NCBI RefSeq assembly: GCF_009192735.1
Contig: NZ_VTFU01000001.1
Span: 620,001 to 684,000, forward strand
Direction: 5' to 3'
Source: Arthrobacter gandavensis
Lineage (GTDB): Bacteria; Actinomycetota; Actinomycetes; Actinomycetales; Micrococcaceae
Length of the DNA stretch: 64,000 nucleotides
The notes under the pieces: model-generated
Databases searched by the model: none
Told to the model about the DNA's origin: nothing
Seen by the model: the letters and a program-made list of their open reading frames with translations, nothing else
Position numbers and translations under genes: made by a program
Shown: positions 43,491 to 52,401 of the stretch, piece after piece
How positions within the stretch are numbered: position 1 is the stretch's first letter
Layout of the letters: every line of letters starts with the position of its first letter

Positions 43491-45179
43491 TTAGGCATCC
43501 ACCACAATGGCGGTGATCGCCGGAGTGCGGTTGTAGAAGCGGCGCATCCAGTTGGCGGTGGCGCGTTCGATAACGGCCTCCGCATCCTCGTTGCGTCCAC
43601 CGCGGCCGCGGCCGGCTGCATCGTTGATGGCCTTCTCCACGGCCGCTTCGGCCTTCTTGACGTCGCCCGGGGTGCAGGCGAAGCCCTTGATGAAGAACTC
43701 CGGCGGCTCAGCCACCGTGTTGGTGTCCGGGTCGATGAGCGCCAGGACGGTTACCGAGCCCTGCTCGGAGAGCTGCATGCGCTCCTTGAGGTCATCCTCA
43801 GTGGTGTGGCCAACGCTGTCGCCGTCCACAAACACCAGGCCCACGGGAATCTTGCCCGAAACGGAGGCCCGGCCGCGGCGCAGGTCAACAGTCACGCCGT
43901 CTTCGGCAATAACGACGTCGCGCGGATCCATGCCGGTGGCGACGGCGATGGCTGCGTTTGCCTTCAGGTGGCGCCATTCGCCGTGGACCGGCATGACGTT
44001 GCGCGGCTTGACGATGTTGTAGCAGTACGCCAGTTCGCCGGCGCTGGCGTGGCCCGAGACGTGCACCTTGGCGTTGCCCTTGTGGACCACATTGGCGCCG
44101 AGCTTGGTCAGGGAGTTGATGACGCCGTAGATGGCGTTCTCATTGCCCGGGATCAGCGAGCTGGCCAACAGTACGGTGTCACCCTCGTGGATGCGGATCG
44201 GGTGGTCCTTGTTGGCCATGCGGGACAGGGCCGCCAGCGGCTCGCCCTGCGAACCGGTGCAGATCAGGACCACCTTGTGGTCGTCGGACCGCTGGAGCTG
44301 CTTGAAGTCCACCAGGATGCCCTTGGGGATGTTCAGGTAGCCCAGTTCCTCGGCGATGGTCATGTTCCGGATCATCGACCGGCCCACAAACGCAACCTTG
44401 CGCTTGTAGCGGTCAGCAGCGTCGATGACCTGCTGGATGCGGTGGATGTGGCTGGCGAAGCTGGAAACGATGATCCGGCGCGGCGCGGTGCGGAACACCG
44501 TGTCGATGGCGGGAGCGAGTTCCTTCTCGGAGGCCATGAAGCCGGGAACGTCGGCGTTGGTGGAGTCCGTCAGGAACAGGTCAACGCCTTCGGCGCCAAG
44601 ACGGGCGAAACCGGCCAGGTCGGTGATCCGGCGGTCCAGCGGGAACTGGTCCATCTTGAAGTCACCGGTGTGCAGGACCATGCCGGCCTCGGTGCGGATG
44701 GCAACGGCAAGGCTGTCCGGGATGGAGTGGTTGACGGCCACGAATTCGAGGTCGAAGCCGCCCATGGTCCGGCGGTCGCCTTCCTTAACCTGGATCAGCT
44801 TCGGGGTAATGCGGTGTTCCTTGAGCTTGGCTTCGACAAACGCGAGAGTCAGCTTGGAACCGATCAGGGGAATGTCCGCACGTTCGCGCAGCAGGTACGG
44901 AATGCCGCCAATGTGGTCCTCGTGGCCGTGGGTCAGCACAACGCCGACAACGTCCTGCAGACGGTCACGGATGTAGGAGAAGTCGGGCAGGATGAGGTTG
45001 ACGCCGGGGTGGATTTCCTCAGGGAAAAGGACTCCGCAGTCAACAATCAGCAGCTTGCCGTCGAACTCGAAGACAGTCATGTTTCTGCCGATTTCGCCGA
45101 TGCCGCCCAGGGCAACAATTCGCATGGTTCCTTTGGCGAGTTCCCGGGGGGCTTTCAGTGCGGCAGGTGTTCTATTCAC
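43491..45179 (-). CDS. rnj: ribonuclease J
   Basis: 562-residue metallo-beta-lactamase/beta-CASP nuclease that processes and degrades RNA with endo- and 5'-exonuclease activity. LTHGHEDHIGG holds the HxHxDH zinc site, with HTGDFKMDQ and FLTDSTNADVPGF following. The beta-CASP region has SSFASHIHRIQQVIDAA, and VSGHASAGEL lies near the substrate pocket. The C-terminal 110 residues form the dimer domain. The start codon is GTG. In many actinobacteria dapA lies just upstream of rnj; here a marR-type gene does. Confidence 0.95.
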   Translation of the reverse strand: MNRTPAALKAPRELAKGTMRIVALGGIGEIGRNMTVFEFDGKLLIVDCGVLFPEEIHPGVNLILPDFSYIRDRLQDVVGVVLTHGHEDHIGGIPYLLRERADIPLIGSKLTLAFVEAKLKEHRITPKLIQVKEGDRRTMGGFDLEFVAVNHSIPDSLAVAIRTEAGMVLHTGDFKMDQFPLDRRITDLAGFARLGAEGVDLFLTDSTNADVPGFMASEKELAPAIDTVFRTAPRRIIVSSFASHIHRIQQVIDAADRYKRKVAFVGRSMIRNMTIAEELGYLNIPKGILVDFKQLQRSDDHKVVLICTGSQGEPLAALSRMANKDHPIRIHEGDTVLLASSLIPGNENAIYGVINSLTKLGANVVHKGNAKVHVSGHASAGELAYCYNIVKPRNVMPVHGEWRHLKANAAIAVATGMDPRDVVIAEDGVTVDLRRGRASVSGKIPVGLVFVDGDSVGHTTEDDLKERMQLSEQGSVTVLALIDPDTNTVAEPPEFFIKGFACTPGDVKKAEAAVEKAINDAAGRGRGGRNEDAEAVIERATANWMRRFYNRTPAITAIVVDA

Positions 45180-45441
45180 GGATGAAGTATCTTTCGTCGG
45201 GTACGGGTTTACTACGGGGGTGCTGCAGCGCTTCGCCGCGGCACCAGGAGGTCAGTGGTCCGTTTTGGGGCCGACTCCCCCGGGCCCGCGCGCAGATACG
45301 CGCATCGTGGGCCGTAGGGCTGCCGCCGCTTTGATCGCCGTTGGATGCAAAGCGGTGATGAGCCCGCACGGGCGGAGTCGCCCAAAACCTTTGGACTCTC
45401 TTATCTTCTCATTTTCTTCTGCTATTACCGCATCCGTGGTT

Positions 45442-45906
45442 TCAGGGCTGCCGTGCCACCTCGGCGTAGACCGCCTGCAGTCCCCGTTCCAGTGCCTGCA
45501 GGTCTTCCAGCGGCAGGCGCCTCAGCAGCTCCGAACTCAGCTCCGGCCGGCCCGCGACCAGGCGGCGCACCAGCGCCCGGCCCAGGGGTGTGGCCTGGAC
45601 CCTGCGCACCCGTCCGTCCCTCTCGTCCCGGCTGCGCGCCGCTGCCCCCTGTGCGACAAGACGGTCGATGAGCCCGGACATGGAGGCAAGCGTTACCCCG
45701 AAGGAGTCGGCGAGGCCGCGGCCGGTCGCTCCGTTTTCGGTGGTGGCCAGGACGGCAAGCACTTTCAGCTGCTGGATGGTCAGATCCGTGGTCAGGAGTG
45801 AATCCAGGAGCACCGGAAGCGTGGTGGCCTGGTAGGACTCGGCCAGCGACTCAAGATTTTCTAAAATGCGGTCGCGTTCCTGCAGCTCATCGGCTTCGTC
45901 ACTCAT
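45442..45906 (-). CDS. MarR-family transcriptional regulator
   Basis: 154 residues. Winged helix with LTIQQLKVLAVLATTENGATGRGLA and the recognition helix around TLASMSGLIDRLVAQG, followed by the wing SRDERDGRVRRVQATPLG. GAAGGA precedes the ATG. It is divergent from the Baeyer-Villiger monooxygenase gene and a GTTAG/CTAAC palindrome lies between them, so it probably represses that gene. The 262-bp space between it and rnj (45180-45441) carries the rnj promoter and no other gene I can see. Confidence 0.9.
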   Translation of the reverse strand: MSDEADELQERDRILENLESLAESYQATTLPVLLDSLLTTDLTIQQLKVLAVLATTENGATGRGLADSFGVTLASMSGLIDRLVAQGAAARSRDERDGRVRRVQATPLGRALVRRLVAGRPELSSELLRRLPLEDLQALERGLQAVYAEVARQP

Positions 45907-45956
45907 TCCTTCACCGTAGTGTCCGGCGGTCCATCAGGAAACATCCAGCCCAAATA

Positions 45957-45973
45957 GTTAGGCTGAGACTAAC
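45957..45973. promoter_or_regulatory. MarR-type operator between marR and monooxygenase genes
   Basis: GTTAG-N7-CTAAC, a perfect 5-bp inverted repeat, sits about 50 bp upstream of the marR-type ATG and 90 bp upstream of the monooxygenase ATG. Size and location fit a MarR dimer site controlling both genes. Confidence 0.6.
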
Positions 45974-46064
45974 CATTTTCGAATGGCCAGAACCACGGGC
46001 GCCGATGCGAGCTGTGAATGGGGGGACTCATTTCGGCGCTTTCCACACGAATAAAGGACGATTG

Positions 46065-47906
46065 ATGAGCAACCAGAGTGCGGTATCCGGCGGTCTCAGC
46101 CGCAATGCCGGGAACCACGAAGAAGAGCTTGACACAGCGTCGCTGCGGGCAAAGTACCAGGCGGAACGGGACCGGCGGATCCGGCCCGACGGCGCCGGCC
46201 AGTACCAGCCCGCCACAGGCACTTTTGGCTATTACGCCACTGACCCATATACGGAACGAACCGAGCGGGAACCCCTGACGGATTCCGTGGAGGTCCTGGT
46301 GATTGGAGGAGGTTTCGGCGGATTGGTCACCGGCGCCCGGCTGCGGCAGGCGGGTATTGAAGACCTCCGCATGATGGACGAAGCCGGAGACTTTGGCGGA
46401 ACCTGGTACTGGAACCGGTACCCCGGCATCCGGTGCGACATTGAGTCCTACGTGTACATGCCGCTGCTGGAGGAAGTCGGCGGCATGCCCAGTGAGCGCT
46501 ACGCTCCCGGAGAGGAGATCCGGAAGCATGCGGTATCCATCGCCCAGACCTTTGACCTGTACCGTGACGCCGTCTTCCACACCCGCGTGACCAACATGGC
46601 GTGGGACGAAGACGCCTTTGAATGGATTGTCGAAACGGACCGCGGTGACCGCATGCGCGCCAGCCAGGTGGTGACCTCCTCCGGAACCCTGACACAGCCC
46701 AAGCTGCCCGGCATCCCGGGCATCGACTCCTTTCAGGGGCACACTTTCCACACGAGCCGGTGGGACTACGGCTACACCGGCGGCGACCAGTTCGGCAATC
46801 TCACCAAGCTCGCAGACAAAAAGGTTGCGGTGGTTGGCACCGGAGCAACGGGTGTCCAGGTCATTCCCATGGTGGCGCGCGACGCCGAGCAGCTGCTGGT
46901 CTTCCAGCGCACCCCCTCCTCCGTGGATGTCCGGGACAATCGGCCCACCGATCCGGACTGGGCCGCGTCCCTGCAGCCGGGCTGGCAGCAGGAACGGATG
47001 GAGAACTTCCTGGCCCAGGTTTCCGGCGAACCGGTGGAGCAGGACCTGATCCGGGACGGCTGGACCTCAACCGCACAGCTGCAGCGCAAGGTGGTCAGCG
47101 GCGCCGTCGACACTTCCGTATCCCCGGAGGAGCGTGAGCGGATCGACGAGCTGGTGGACTTCCGCAAGATGAACTCCATTCGGGCCCGGGTTGAGGACGT
47201 CGTGGAGGATCCAGCCACGGCCGAGACGCTGAAGCCCTGGTACCGCTACATGTGCAAGCGTCCGACGTTCAGCGACTACTATCTTCAGGCCTTCAACCGC
47301 CCGAACGTCACGCTGGTGGACACGGCTGACTTCGGCGGCATCACCCGCATGACCGAGAACTCCATTGTGGTGGGCGACGTCGAGTATGAGGTTGACTGCG
47401 TCATTTTCGCCACCGGGTTCGAAGTGGGCGTCTCAGGCGTGACATCGGGCGCCATGCCGGTCACCGGGCGCGGCGGCCGCTCCCTGCTCGAAGCATGGGG
47501 CCGGGGTCCGCGGACCCTGCACGGCTTCTACACGCACGGCTTCCCCAATCTCTTCCACTTGGGCTCCCTGCAGAATGCCAACTCGGTGAACTTTGTCCAT
47601 ATCCTGCTGGAGCAGGCCAACCACATTGCAGCTGTGATCGCCAAGGGACGCGAGGTGGGCGCCGACTTTGTCGAGCCGACGGCGGAGGCCGAGGACCGGT
47701 GGTGCCGGACGATCCAGGAACTCTCACCCGACAACCGCAAATTCCAGGCCGAATGCACCCCCGGATACTACAACCGGGAGGGCAACCCGCCGCCCGTGAG
47801 CTTCTCCTACGGTCCCGGTCCGGTGGCCTTCCACCGGCTGCTGGAGAAATGGCGCGACGAGGACATCCTCGACGTCCTGGCCGTCAAGGAGGACGCCCGG
47901 GCCTAA
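46065..47906 (+). CDS. type I Baeyer-Villiger monooxygenase
   Basis: 613-residue FAD/NADPH enzyme that inserts oxygen next to a ketone. FAD-binding GGGFGGL near residue 79, NADPH-binding GTGATG near residue 253, and the BVMO fingerprint FQGHTFHTSRW near residue 223. The long N-terminal extension (ELDTASLRAKYQAERDRRIR) is as in phenylacetone, steroid and large-ring ketone monooxygenases. AAAGGA precedes the ATG, and the longer open frame upstream is discarded because it crosses the promoter. Substrate unknown. Confidence 0.93.
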   Translation: MSNQSAVSGGLSRNAGNHEEELDTASLRAKYQAERDRRIRPDGAGQYQPATGTFGYYATDPYTERTEREPLTDSVEVLVIGGGFGGLVTGARLRQAGIEDLRMMDEAGDFGGTWYWNRYPGIRCDIESYVYMPLLEEVGGMPSERYAPGEEIRKHAVSIAQTFDLYRDAVFHTRVTNMAWDEDAFEWIVETDRGDRMRASQVVTSSGTLTQPKLPGIPGIDSFQGHTFHTSRWDYGYTGGDQFGNLTKLADKKVAVVGTGATGVQVIPMVARDAEQLLVFQRTPSSVDVRDNRPTDPDWAASLQPGWQQERMENFLAQVSGEPVEQDLIRDGWTSTAQLQRKVVSGAVDTSVSPEERERIDELVDFRKMNSIRARVEDVVEDPATAETLKPWYRYMCKRPTFSDYYLQAFNRPNVTLVDTADFGGITRMTENSIVVGDVEYEVDCVIFATGFEVGVSGVTSGAMPVTGRGGRSLLEAWGRGPRTLHGFYTHGFPNLFHLGSLQNANSVNFVHILLEQANHIAAVIAKGREVGADFVEPTAEAEDRWCRTIQELSPDNRKFQAECTPGYYNREGNPPPVSFSYGPGPVAFHRLLEKWRDEDILDVLAVKEDARA

Positions 47907-47932
47907 GGCACGGGACTCCTCCCCACAACCGT

Positions 47933-47975
47933 AAGCACTCCGGCCGGCCATTTGCCGGCCGGCCGGAGTGCTTTT
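47933..47975 (+). terminator. terminator after the monooxygenase gene
   Basis: 17-bp perfect stem AAGCACTCCGGCCGGCC / GGCCGGCCGGAGTGCTT with a 7-nt loop, running into CTTTT. A classic intrinsic terminator for the plus strand. It also separates this gene from the convergent cytochrome b gene. Confidence 0.93.
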
Positions 47976-47996
47976 ACGCGATTGTCCGGCAGGCTC

Positions 47997-49199
47997 CTAG
48001 CGCCCAACCTTGCCGAAGAGCGACGCGACGGGGGCAAGGATCAGCGGACGGGCCGCAAACCATCCTCCGGCCATCACAAGCAGCGATGCGAAGAAGACCC
48101 AGAAACCAAACCAGTTCACTGCGTCCTGGCCGCCGTACATGTGGTTCAGGTTGCGCAGCGCACCTGTGGTGAGCACGAGGGCCACATGAACGATGATGAA
48201 GGCGACAAAATAGAACATCACCGGCAGGTGGATGGCGCGCGCCGCCTCAATGGGAAAAGCCCTGCTGAGCCGCTTGGCCTTCGCGGGCCACAGATCCGAC
48301 ATCCGGAATCCGCTGGCAGCGGCCAAGGGTGCCGCAATGAAGATCGTGACGAAGTACGCAAGCAGCTGCAGGCCGTTGTAGTTGACCCATCCGTTTTCCG
48401 TGGGCCAATCCAGCGAGAGGTACTGCAGGCCCGCCGAGAGGGCATTCGGAAAAACGTCCCAGCTCGTGGGAACCACCCGCATCCACTGTCCGGTGAACGC
48501 AAGCAGCACCACAAACAGCGCACCGTTGACCAGCCACAGCACGTCCAATGACTGGTGCAGCCACAACGTCATGCTGATCTTCTTCGGGTTCCTTCCCCAC
48601 CGCGGGGTCCACGAAGCCGGCGGTTTCCGCTGTGTCCGGATCTGCCAGCCCGAACGGATGATGAGGACCATGAAGAAGGCGTTGAAAAAATGCTGCCAGC
48701 CCAGCCAGCCGGGAAGCCCCACCGGAGCATTCTCCGGCAGATGACTTTCGCCCGGGTACTTGGCGAGGAATTCCTGCACCGGCTCCTGGGCGACGAGCCA
48801 CCGGGATGCCAAAACGACGACGGCCAGCAGGACGAGAAGCACACCGGCCGCCGCCACTCCGCGCAGGAGCATGCTGCTGCCTTTCGTGGAACCCCCGGGC
48901 TTGACCGGCCCCGTGGATGGCTTTGCCGAAGGAGCCGGAGCCGGCCTGCTCGACGGCACGCCTGCCGAACTGCTCGACGGAGCGGCATCATGAGGGGCTG
49001 GCGGAGTCTGTGCCGGCGTCGCTGGAGCAGCAGCCGACGCCGCCGGGCGCGGCAACCCCTGCCGCCTGCGGGTGGGCGCCGGACCCGGCACCTCCTCGGC
49101 TACCGGCGTCGTGTCCGCAGAAGCCTCGCCCGCCCCGGATGTGCCGTCCCCGGAATTGCCGTCGCCGCCGGGAGTCCGGGGCAGGCCCTTCCTGACCAT
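47997..49199 (-). CDS. membrane cytochrome b-type protein downstream of etfA
   Basis: 400 residues. The first 130 are low-complexity Pro/Ala/Ser (PTRRRQGLPRPAASAAAPAT), followed by about six membrane helices. Histidines suited to heme b lie in LGWQHFFNAFF, TLWLHQSLDVLW, AARAIHLPVMFYF and IIVHVALVL, as in cytochrome b561 and thiosulfate-reductase cytochrome B proteins. ATG 49199 is 4 nt after the etfA stop. The context suggests it passes electrons from ETF to the quinone pool in place of, or with, an ETF dehydrogenase (inference). Confidence 0.8.
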   Translation of the reverse strand: MVRKGLPRTPGGDGNSGDGTSGAGEASADTTPVAEEVPGPAPTRRRQGLPRPAASAAAPATPAQTPPAPHDAAPSSSSAGVPSSRPAPAPSAKPSTGPVKPGGSTKGSSMLLRGVAAAGVLLVLLAVVVLASRWLVAQEPVQEFLAKYPGESHLPENAPVGLPGWLGWQHFFNAFFMVLIIRSGWQIRTQRKPPASWTPRWGRNPKKISMTLWLHQSLDVLWLVNGALFVVLLAFTGQWMRVVPTSWDVFPNALSAGLQYLSLDWPTENGWVNYNGLQLLAYFVTIFIAAPLAAASGFRMSDLWPAKAKRLSRAFPIEAARAIHLPVMFYFVAFIIVHVALVLTTGALRNLNHMYGGQDAVNWFGFWVFFASLLVMAGGWFAARPLILAPVASLFGKVGR

Positions 49200-49203
49200 G
49201 CAG

Positions 49204-50190
49204 CTACCCCCGCTTCGCTTCGATCGCGCTGACCAGCTGGGGCACGATCGTGAAAAGGTCGCCCACCACGCCGAAATCCGCGATTTCGAAAATCGGCGCG
49301 TCGGCATCCTTGTTAATCGCGATGATGGTCTTGGCGGTCTGCATGCCGGCCCGGTGCTGAATGGCGCCGGAAATGCCGAGAGCAATGTAGAGGTCCGGAG
49401 CAACAGTCACGCCGGTTTGGCCCACCTGCATGGCATGCGAAACGTAACCGGCGTCAACGGCCGCCCGGGAGGCACCGACGGCGCCGCCCAGCGCGTCAGC
49501 GAGGTTCTCGACCAGGGCAAAACCCTCACCGGACCCCACGCCCCGGCCGCCCGAGACAACCACTTGGGCTCCCCGGAGCTCGGGCCGCGTTGACCCGGTA
49601 TTGCTCTCCTCATAACCGGTAATGACGGCGTCGGGGGTACCGGAGGCACTGACGTTCAGGATTTCCGTCCCGGCTTCGCGGGGATCAGCACGCAGACCCG
49701 AGGATCCCTGCCGCAGCGTAACCACCAGGGTTCCGGCACTGGCAGCTGAGTCAACGTTGTAGGCCCCGCCGTAGACGGAGTGGTGGGCAACAATGCCCTC
49801 CTCGTCGCGGGAAATGCCAACCGCGTCCGCAGCCAGCGGAGAACGGGAGCGTGCTGCGAAGCGGGCCGCGGCATCGCGGCCCTGGATGGAATTGGACACC
49901 ACGACGGCCTCGGGCGACAGTGCCTCAGCGGCTGCGGCGAGGGCGTCCACCACCGGTGACACCAGTGCGGTTCCGAAGTCTGCGGATTCGCTGATCATCA
50001 CGTAGCCGGCACCGAGGGCCGCCAGCTCGGCGGAGATGCGGTCCGCGCTGCCCGGCGGAACGACGGCGAGGGCCACGGGAGTGCCAACGGCTGATGCGGC
50101 ACCGATGACCTCAGCCGCACTGGAACGCAGGACGCCCGACGGTGATGTGTCAACGAGGACGAGAACTGGATTCGGAGGGTAGCCGGTCAT
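49204..50190 (-). CDS. etfA: electron transfer flavoprotein alpha subunit
   Basis: 328 residues. C-terminal FAD-binding domain with VVSGGRGVGSGEGFALVENL, SRAAVDAGY, QVGQTGVTVAPDLYIALGIS and GAIQHRAGMQ. Forms a heterodimer with EtfB to accept electrons from acyl-CoA dehydrogenases and related flavoenzymes. It overlaps the stop of etfB by 4 nt. Confidence 0.95.
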   Translation of the reverse strand: MTGYPPNPVLVLVDTSPSGVLRSSAAEVIGAASAVGTPVALAVVPPGSADRISAELAALGAGYVMISESADFGTALVSPVVDALAAAAEALSPEAVVVSNSIQGRDAAARFAARSRSPLAADAVGISRDEEGIVAHHSVYGGAYNVDSAASAGTLVVTLRQGSSGLRADPREAGTEILNVSASGTPDAVITGYEESNTGSTRPELRGAQVVVSGGRGVGSGEGFALVENLADALGGAVGASRAAVDAGYVSHAMQVGQTGVTVAPDLYIALGISGAIQHRAGMQTAKTIIAINKDADAPIFEIADFGVVGDLFTIVPQLVSAIEAKRG

Positions 50191-50975
50191 GCTGAGCGTC
50201 CTTTGATGAGCTGGTTCTGGAAAAGGAAATCGGCAATCTGCCGGCCGGCGTCGCCGTCGTCCTCAATGCGGATTCCGGCGCTGCGTGCCGGCCGCTGTGC
50301 CACGGCGATCACGATGGAGCGGCTGTCATCTTCGGTGGTCGTAACGCCAAGATCCGCCAGGGACAGCGTCTCGAAGGGCTTCTTTTTAGCTGCCATGATG
50401 CCCTTGAAGTTTGAGAACCGGGCATCGGGCAGGGCCTCGGTGATGGAGATGACCGCCGGAAGATTGGCCGTGACGTCGAACGCGCCCGCTTCGATGCTCA
50501 GCCGCCCGGCAACGGCGGAGTCGGTAATCTCCACCGTGCTCAGCGAGCTGATTCCGGCCACTCCCAGCATTTCGGCAAGCATGGAGGGTATGGCTCCGCC
50601 GCCTCCGTCCGTGGACAGGTTTCCGGCAATGACGAGATCAAACCCGACAGAACGGATGGCGGCGGCAAGAACCTCGGCGGTGAGGGTCATGTCGGCGCCA
50701 AGCAAAGCGTCATCCTGGACATGCACGGCGCGGTCGGCGCCCATGGCCAGGCCCTTGCGCAGGCTGGTGGGAACGGTGGAGGGGCCGACGGCGAGCAGCA
50801 CCACCTCGGTGTCCGGGTGGCTGTCCCGGTGGGTCAGGGCAACTTCGAGCGCTCGTTCCGTGATCTCGTCGAGCACCGGATCTGCGGCAGCCCGTTCCAA
50901 GAGACCGGTTTCCAGATTCAGGGGGCGGTCGCCCCACGTATCCGGAACTTCCTTCATCAGTACGACTATTTTCAT
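50187..50975 (-). CDS. etfB: electron transfer flavoprotein beta subunit
   Basis: 262 residues: MKIVVLMKEVPDTWGDRPLN at the start, AMGADRAVHVQDD, LVIAGNLSTDGGGGAIPSML and the C-terminal arm FKGIMAAKKKPFETLSLADLG typical of EtfB. First gene of etfB-etfA-cytochrome b. A candidate TetR-family site lies about 95 bp upstream. Confidence 0.95.
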   Translation of the reverse strand: MKIVVLMKEVPDTWGDRPLNLETGLLERAAADPVLDEITERALEVALTHRDSHPDTEVVLLAVGPSTVPTSLRKGLAMGADRAVHVQDDALLGADMTLTAEVLAAAIRSVGFDLVIAGNLSTDGGGGAIPSMLAEMLGVAGISSLSTVEITDSAVAGRLSIEAGAFDVTANLPAVISITEALPDARFSNFKGIMAAKKKPFETLSLADLGVTTTEDDSRSIVIAVAQRPARSAGIRIEDDGDAGRQIADFLFQNQLIKGRSA

Positions 50976-51068
50976 AACGTGCCCTCTCTCATCGTCGACA
51001 AAGAGTCCATGGTGATGGTCTTCACGACCGGGCCCAGCTGATCGGACCCCGCGGCGATCGTACCGCAG

Positions 51069-51084
51069 ACCGAGCGTTTACTTG
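51069..51084 (-). promoter_or_regulatory. motif shared with the tetR promoter, upstream of etfB
   Basis: CCGAGCGTTTAC here and CCAAGCGTTTGC at 51803-51814 match at 10 of 12 positions. One lies upstream of etfB, the other upstream of the divergent-set TetR gene, so both may be bound by that regulator. Confidence 0.4.
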
Positions 51085-51160
51085 TGATCCAGATCATGCC
51101 GCCGGCAACGCGGTGGCGGGCGAAAACCGGGGCCGGCTTGGAGAGCGCGGCATCGGCGGG

Positions 51161-51778
51161 TCAGTCCTGCAACAGTCCTGAGTGGATCAGTCCGAGGAAT
51201 TGCCCGGCAACGGCGTCGGCGGAGCGCAGACCGTCCGGGCTGAACCAGTGAACGGCAGACCACACGGAATCCCGGATGAACCGATAGGCCATGGCGGCGT
51301 CGAGATCGGCGCGGAAGACACCTTCCCGCTGGCCTTCCCGGATCACCGTCAGCCAAATCTCTTCGATGCGCATGCTGTCCTGCGCCACGTACTCAAAGCC
51401 GGGAAGCGTGGTCAGGAAGGCGGCCTCATTTTGATAGAGGGCGACGGCGTCCGGCTGCGCCTCGATGGTGGTGAATGCCGTGCGGACGAGTTCATCAAAC
51501 ACGCACCGCGCGCCGCCGCCTGCAGCGGCAATGAGTTCCGAGCGTTGCCGCAGGCCGCCCAGGAACGGCCGCAGGATCTCATCCAGGATTGCTTCCTTGG
51601 AGGAGAAGTGGTGGTACAGGCTGCCGGAGAGAATTCCGGCCTCGTCGGCAATGTCCCGCACCGTGGTTGCCGAATACCCCCGGGAAGCGATCAACCGTGC
51701 GGCAACGGCCAGCAACTGATCCCGGCGTGCGGAACCCTGTTCACGCGCGGCCGGTCCGGACTTCTTAGTCGCTGGCAT
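51161..51778 (-). CDS. TetR-family regulator (KstR2-like)
   Basis: 205 residues. HTH segment ATTVRDIADEAGILSGSLYH and the following SSKEAILDEIL closely recall mycobacterial KstR2, a repressor of steroid-ring breakdown genes. The C-terminal domain has the acyl-CoA-sensing type of layout. ATG 51778 has GAGGAG 6 nt upstream, so a longer in-frame start is discarded. Gene order and the shared motif suggest it controls etfBA-cytochrome b. No steroid genes are in the window, so KstR2 identity is not claimed. Confidence 0.85.
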   Translation of the reverse strand: MPATKKSGPAAREQGSARRDQLLAVAARLIASRGYSATTVRDIADEAGILSGSLYHHFSSKEAILDEILRPFLGGLRQRSELIAAAGGGARCVFDELVRTAFTTIEAQPDAVALYQNEAAFLTTLPGFEYVAQDSMRIEEIWLTVIREGQREGVFRADLDAAMAYRFIRDSVWSAVHWFSPDGLRSADAVAGQFLGLIHSGLLQD

Positions 51779-51800
51779 CAAGCTCTCCTCGTAAGGACGT

Positions 51801-51820
51801 ACCCAAGCGTTTGCCCGGGT
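51801..51820. promoter_or_regulatory. candidate autoregulatory site of the KstR2-like gene
   Basis: CAAGCGTTTG (51804-51813) is an 8-of-10 palindrome inside a stretch flanked by ACC and GGT, 23-42 bp upstream of the tetR ATG. It shares a 12-bp core with the site before etfB. Confidence 0.4.
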
Positions 51821-51906
51821 CCCGTAGCTCGGCACGTTACTGGGTCACGCGCCCCATCGCATCTTTCTATCCTGCGCTGACCCTGTCCCGGCACTATCCT
51901 CATCCC

Positions 51907-52281
51907 ATGAGCGACCTCACCCATCAGCACCTGCTGACCCTTGAACGGCGCGGATGGGACGCGCTGTGCCGCTCCGAAGGCGGCGCCTTCTACGGCGAAC
52001 TGATGACGCCCGAGGCGGTGATGATCCTCGTTAACGGCATGGTGCTCGGCCGGGATGCCGTTGCCGGTTCCCTCAATGACGCACCGCCGTGGGCTTCCTA
52101 CACCCTTGCCGACGCACAGCTGGTGCCCGCGGGTGCGGGCACGGCTGCTCTGGTGTACCGCGCGTCGGCGGTGCGCGACGGGCAGGACGAGCCCTTCACG
52201 GCACTCATGTCCAGCGTTTACTGCTCGGTTCAGGGCCGCACCCGGCTGGCGCTCTACCAGCAGACCACCATCACGCATTAG
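51907..52281 (+). CDS. NTF2-like (DUF4440/SnoaL-type) protein
   Basis: 124 residues with the family pattern: HLLTLERRGWDALCRSEGGAF at the N-terminus, LMTPEAVMILVNGMVLGRDA, and a closing strand LALYQQTTI. Role unknown. TATCCT lies 6 nt before the ATG without a Shine-Dalgarno, so it may be leaderless. The open frame further upstream is discarded. Confidence 0.78.
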   Translation: MSDLTHQHLLTLERRGWDALCRSEGGAFYGELMTPEAVMILVNGMVLGRDAVAGSLNDAPPWASYTLADAQLVPAGAGTAALVYRASAVRDGQDEPFTALMSSVYCSVQGRTRLALYQQTTITH

Positions 52282-52401
52282 GGCTGGATCACTCCCCCGG
52301 GGCTGGCGCCGAAACAGCACATTCTCGGGCCGCGCTGCCGGAAGTTGCCATACCGGCAACAACGCTTGCTCCCGCGCTGCAGCGCCGGAGACGATGGGTG
52401 G

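Noticed and set aside
51161-51778. Naming the TetR gene kstR2
   Set aside because: The HTH is similar, but no steroid-degradation genes are in the window and the candidate motif differs from the reported KstR2 palindrome as I recall it.
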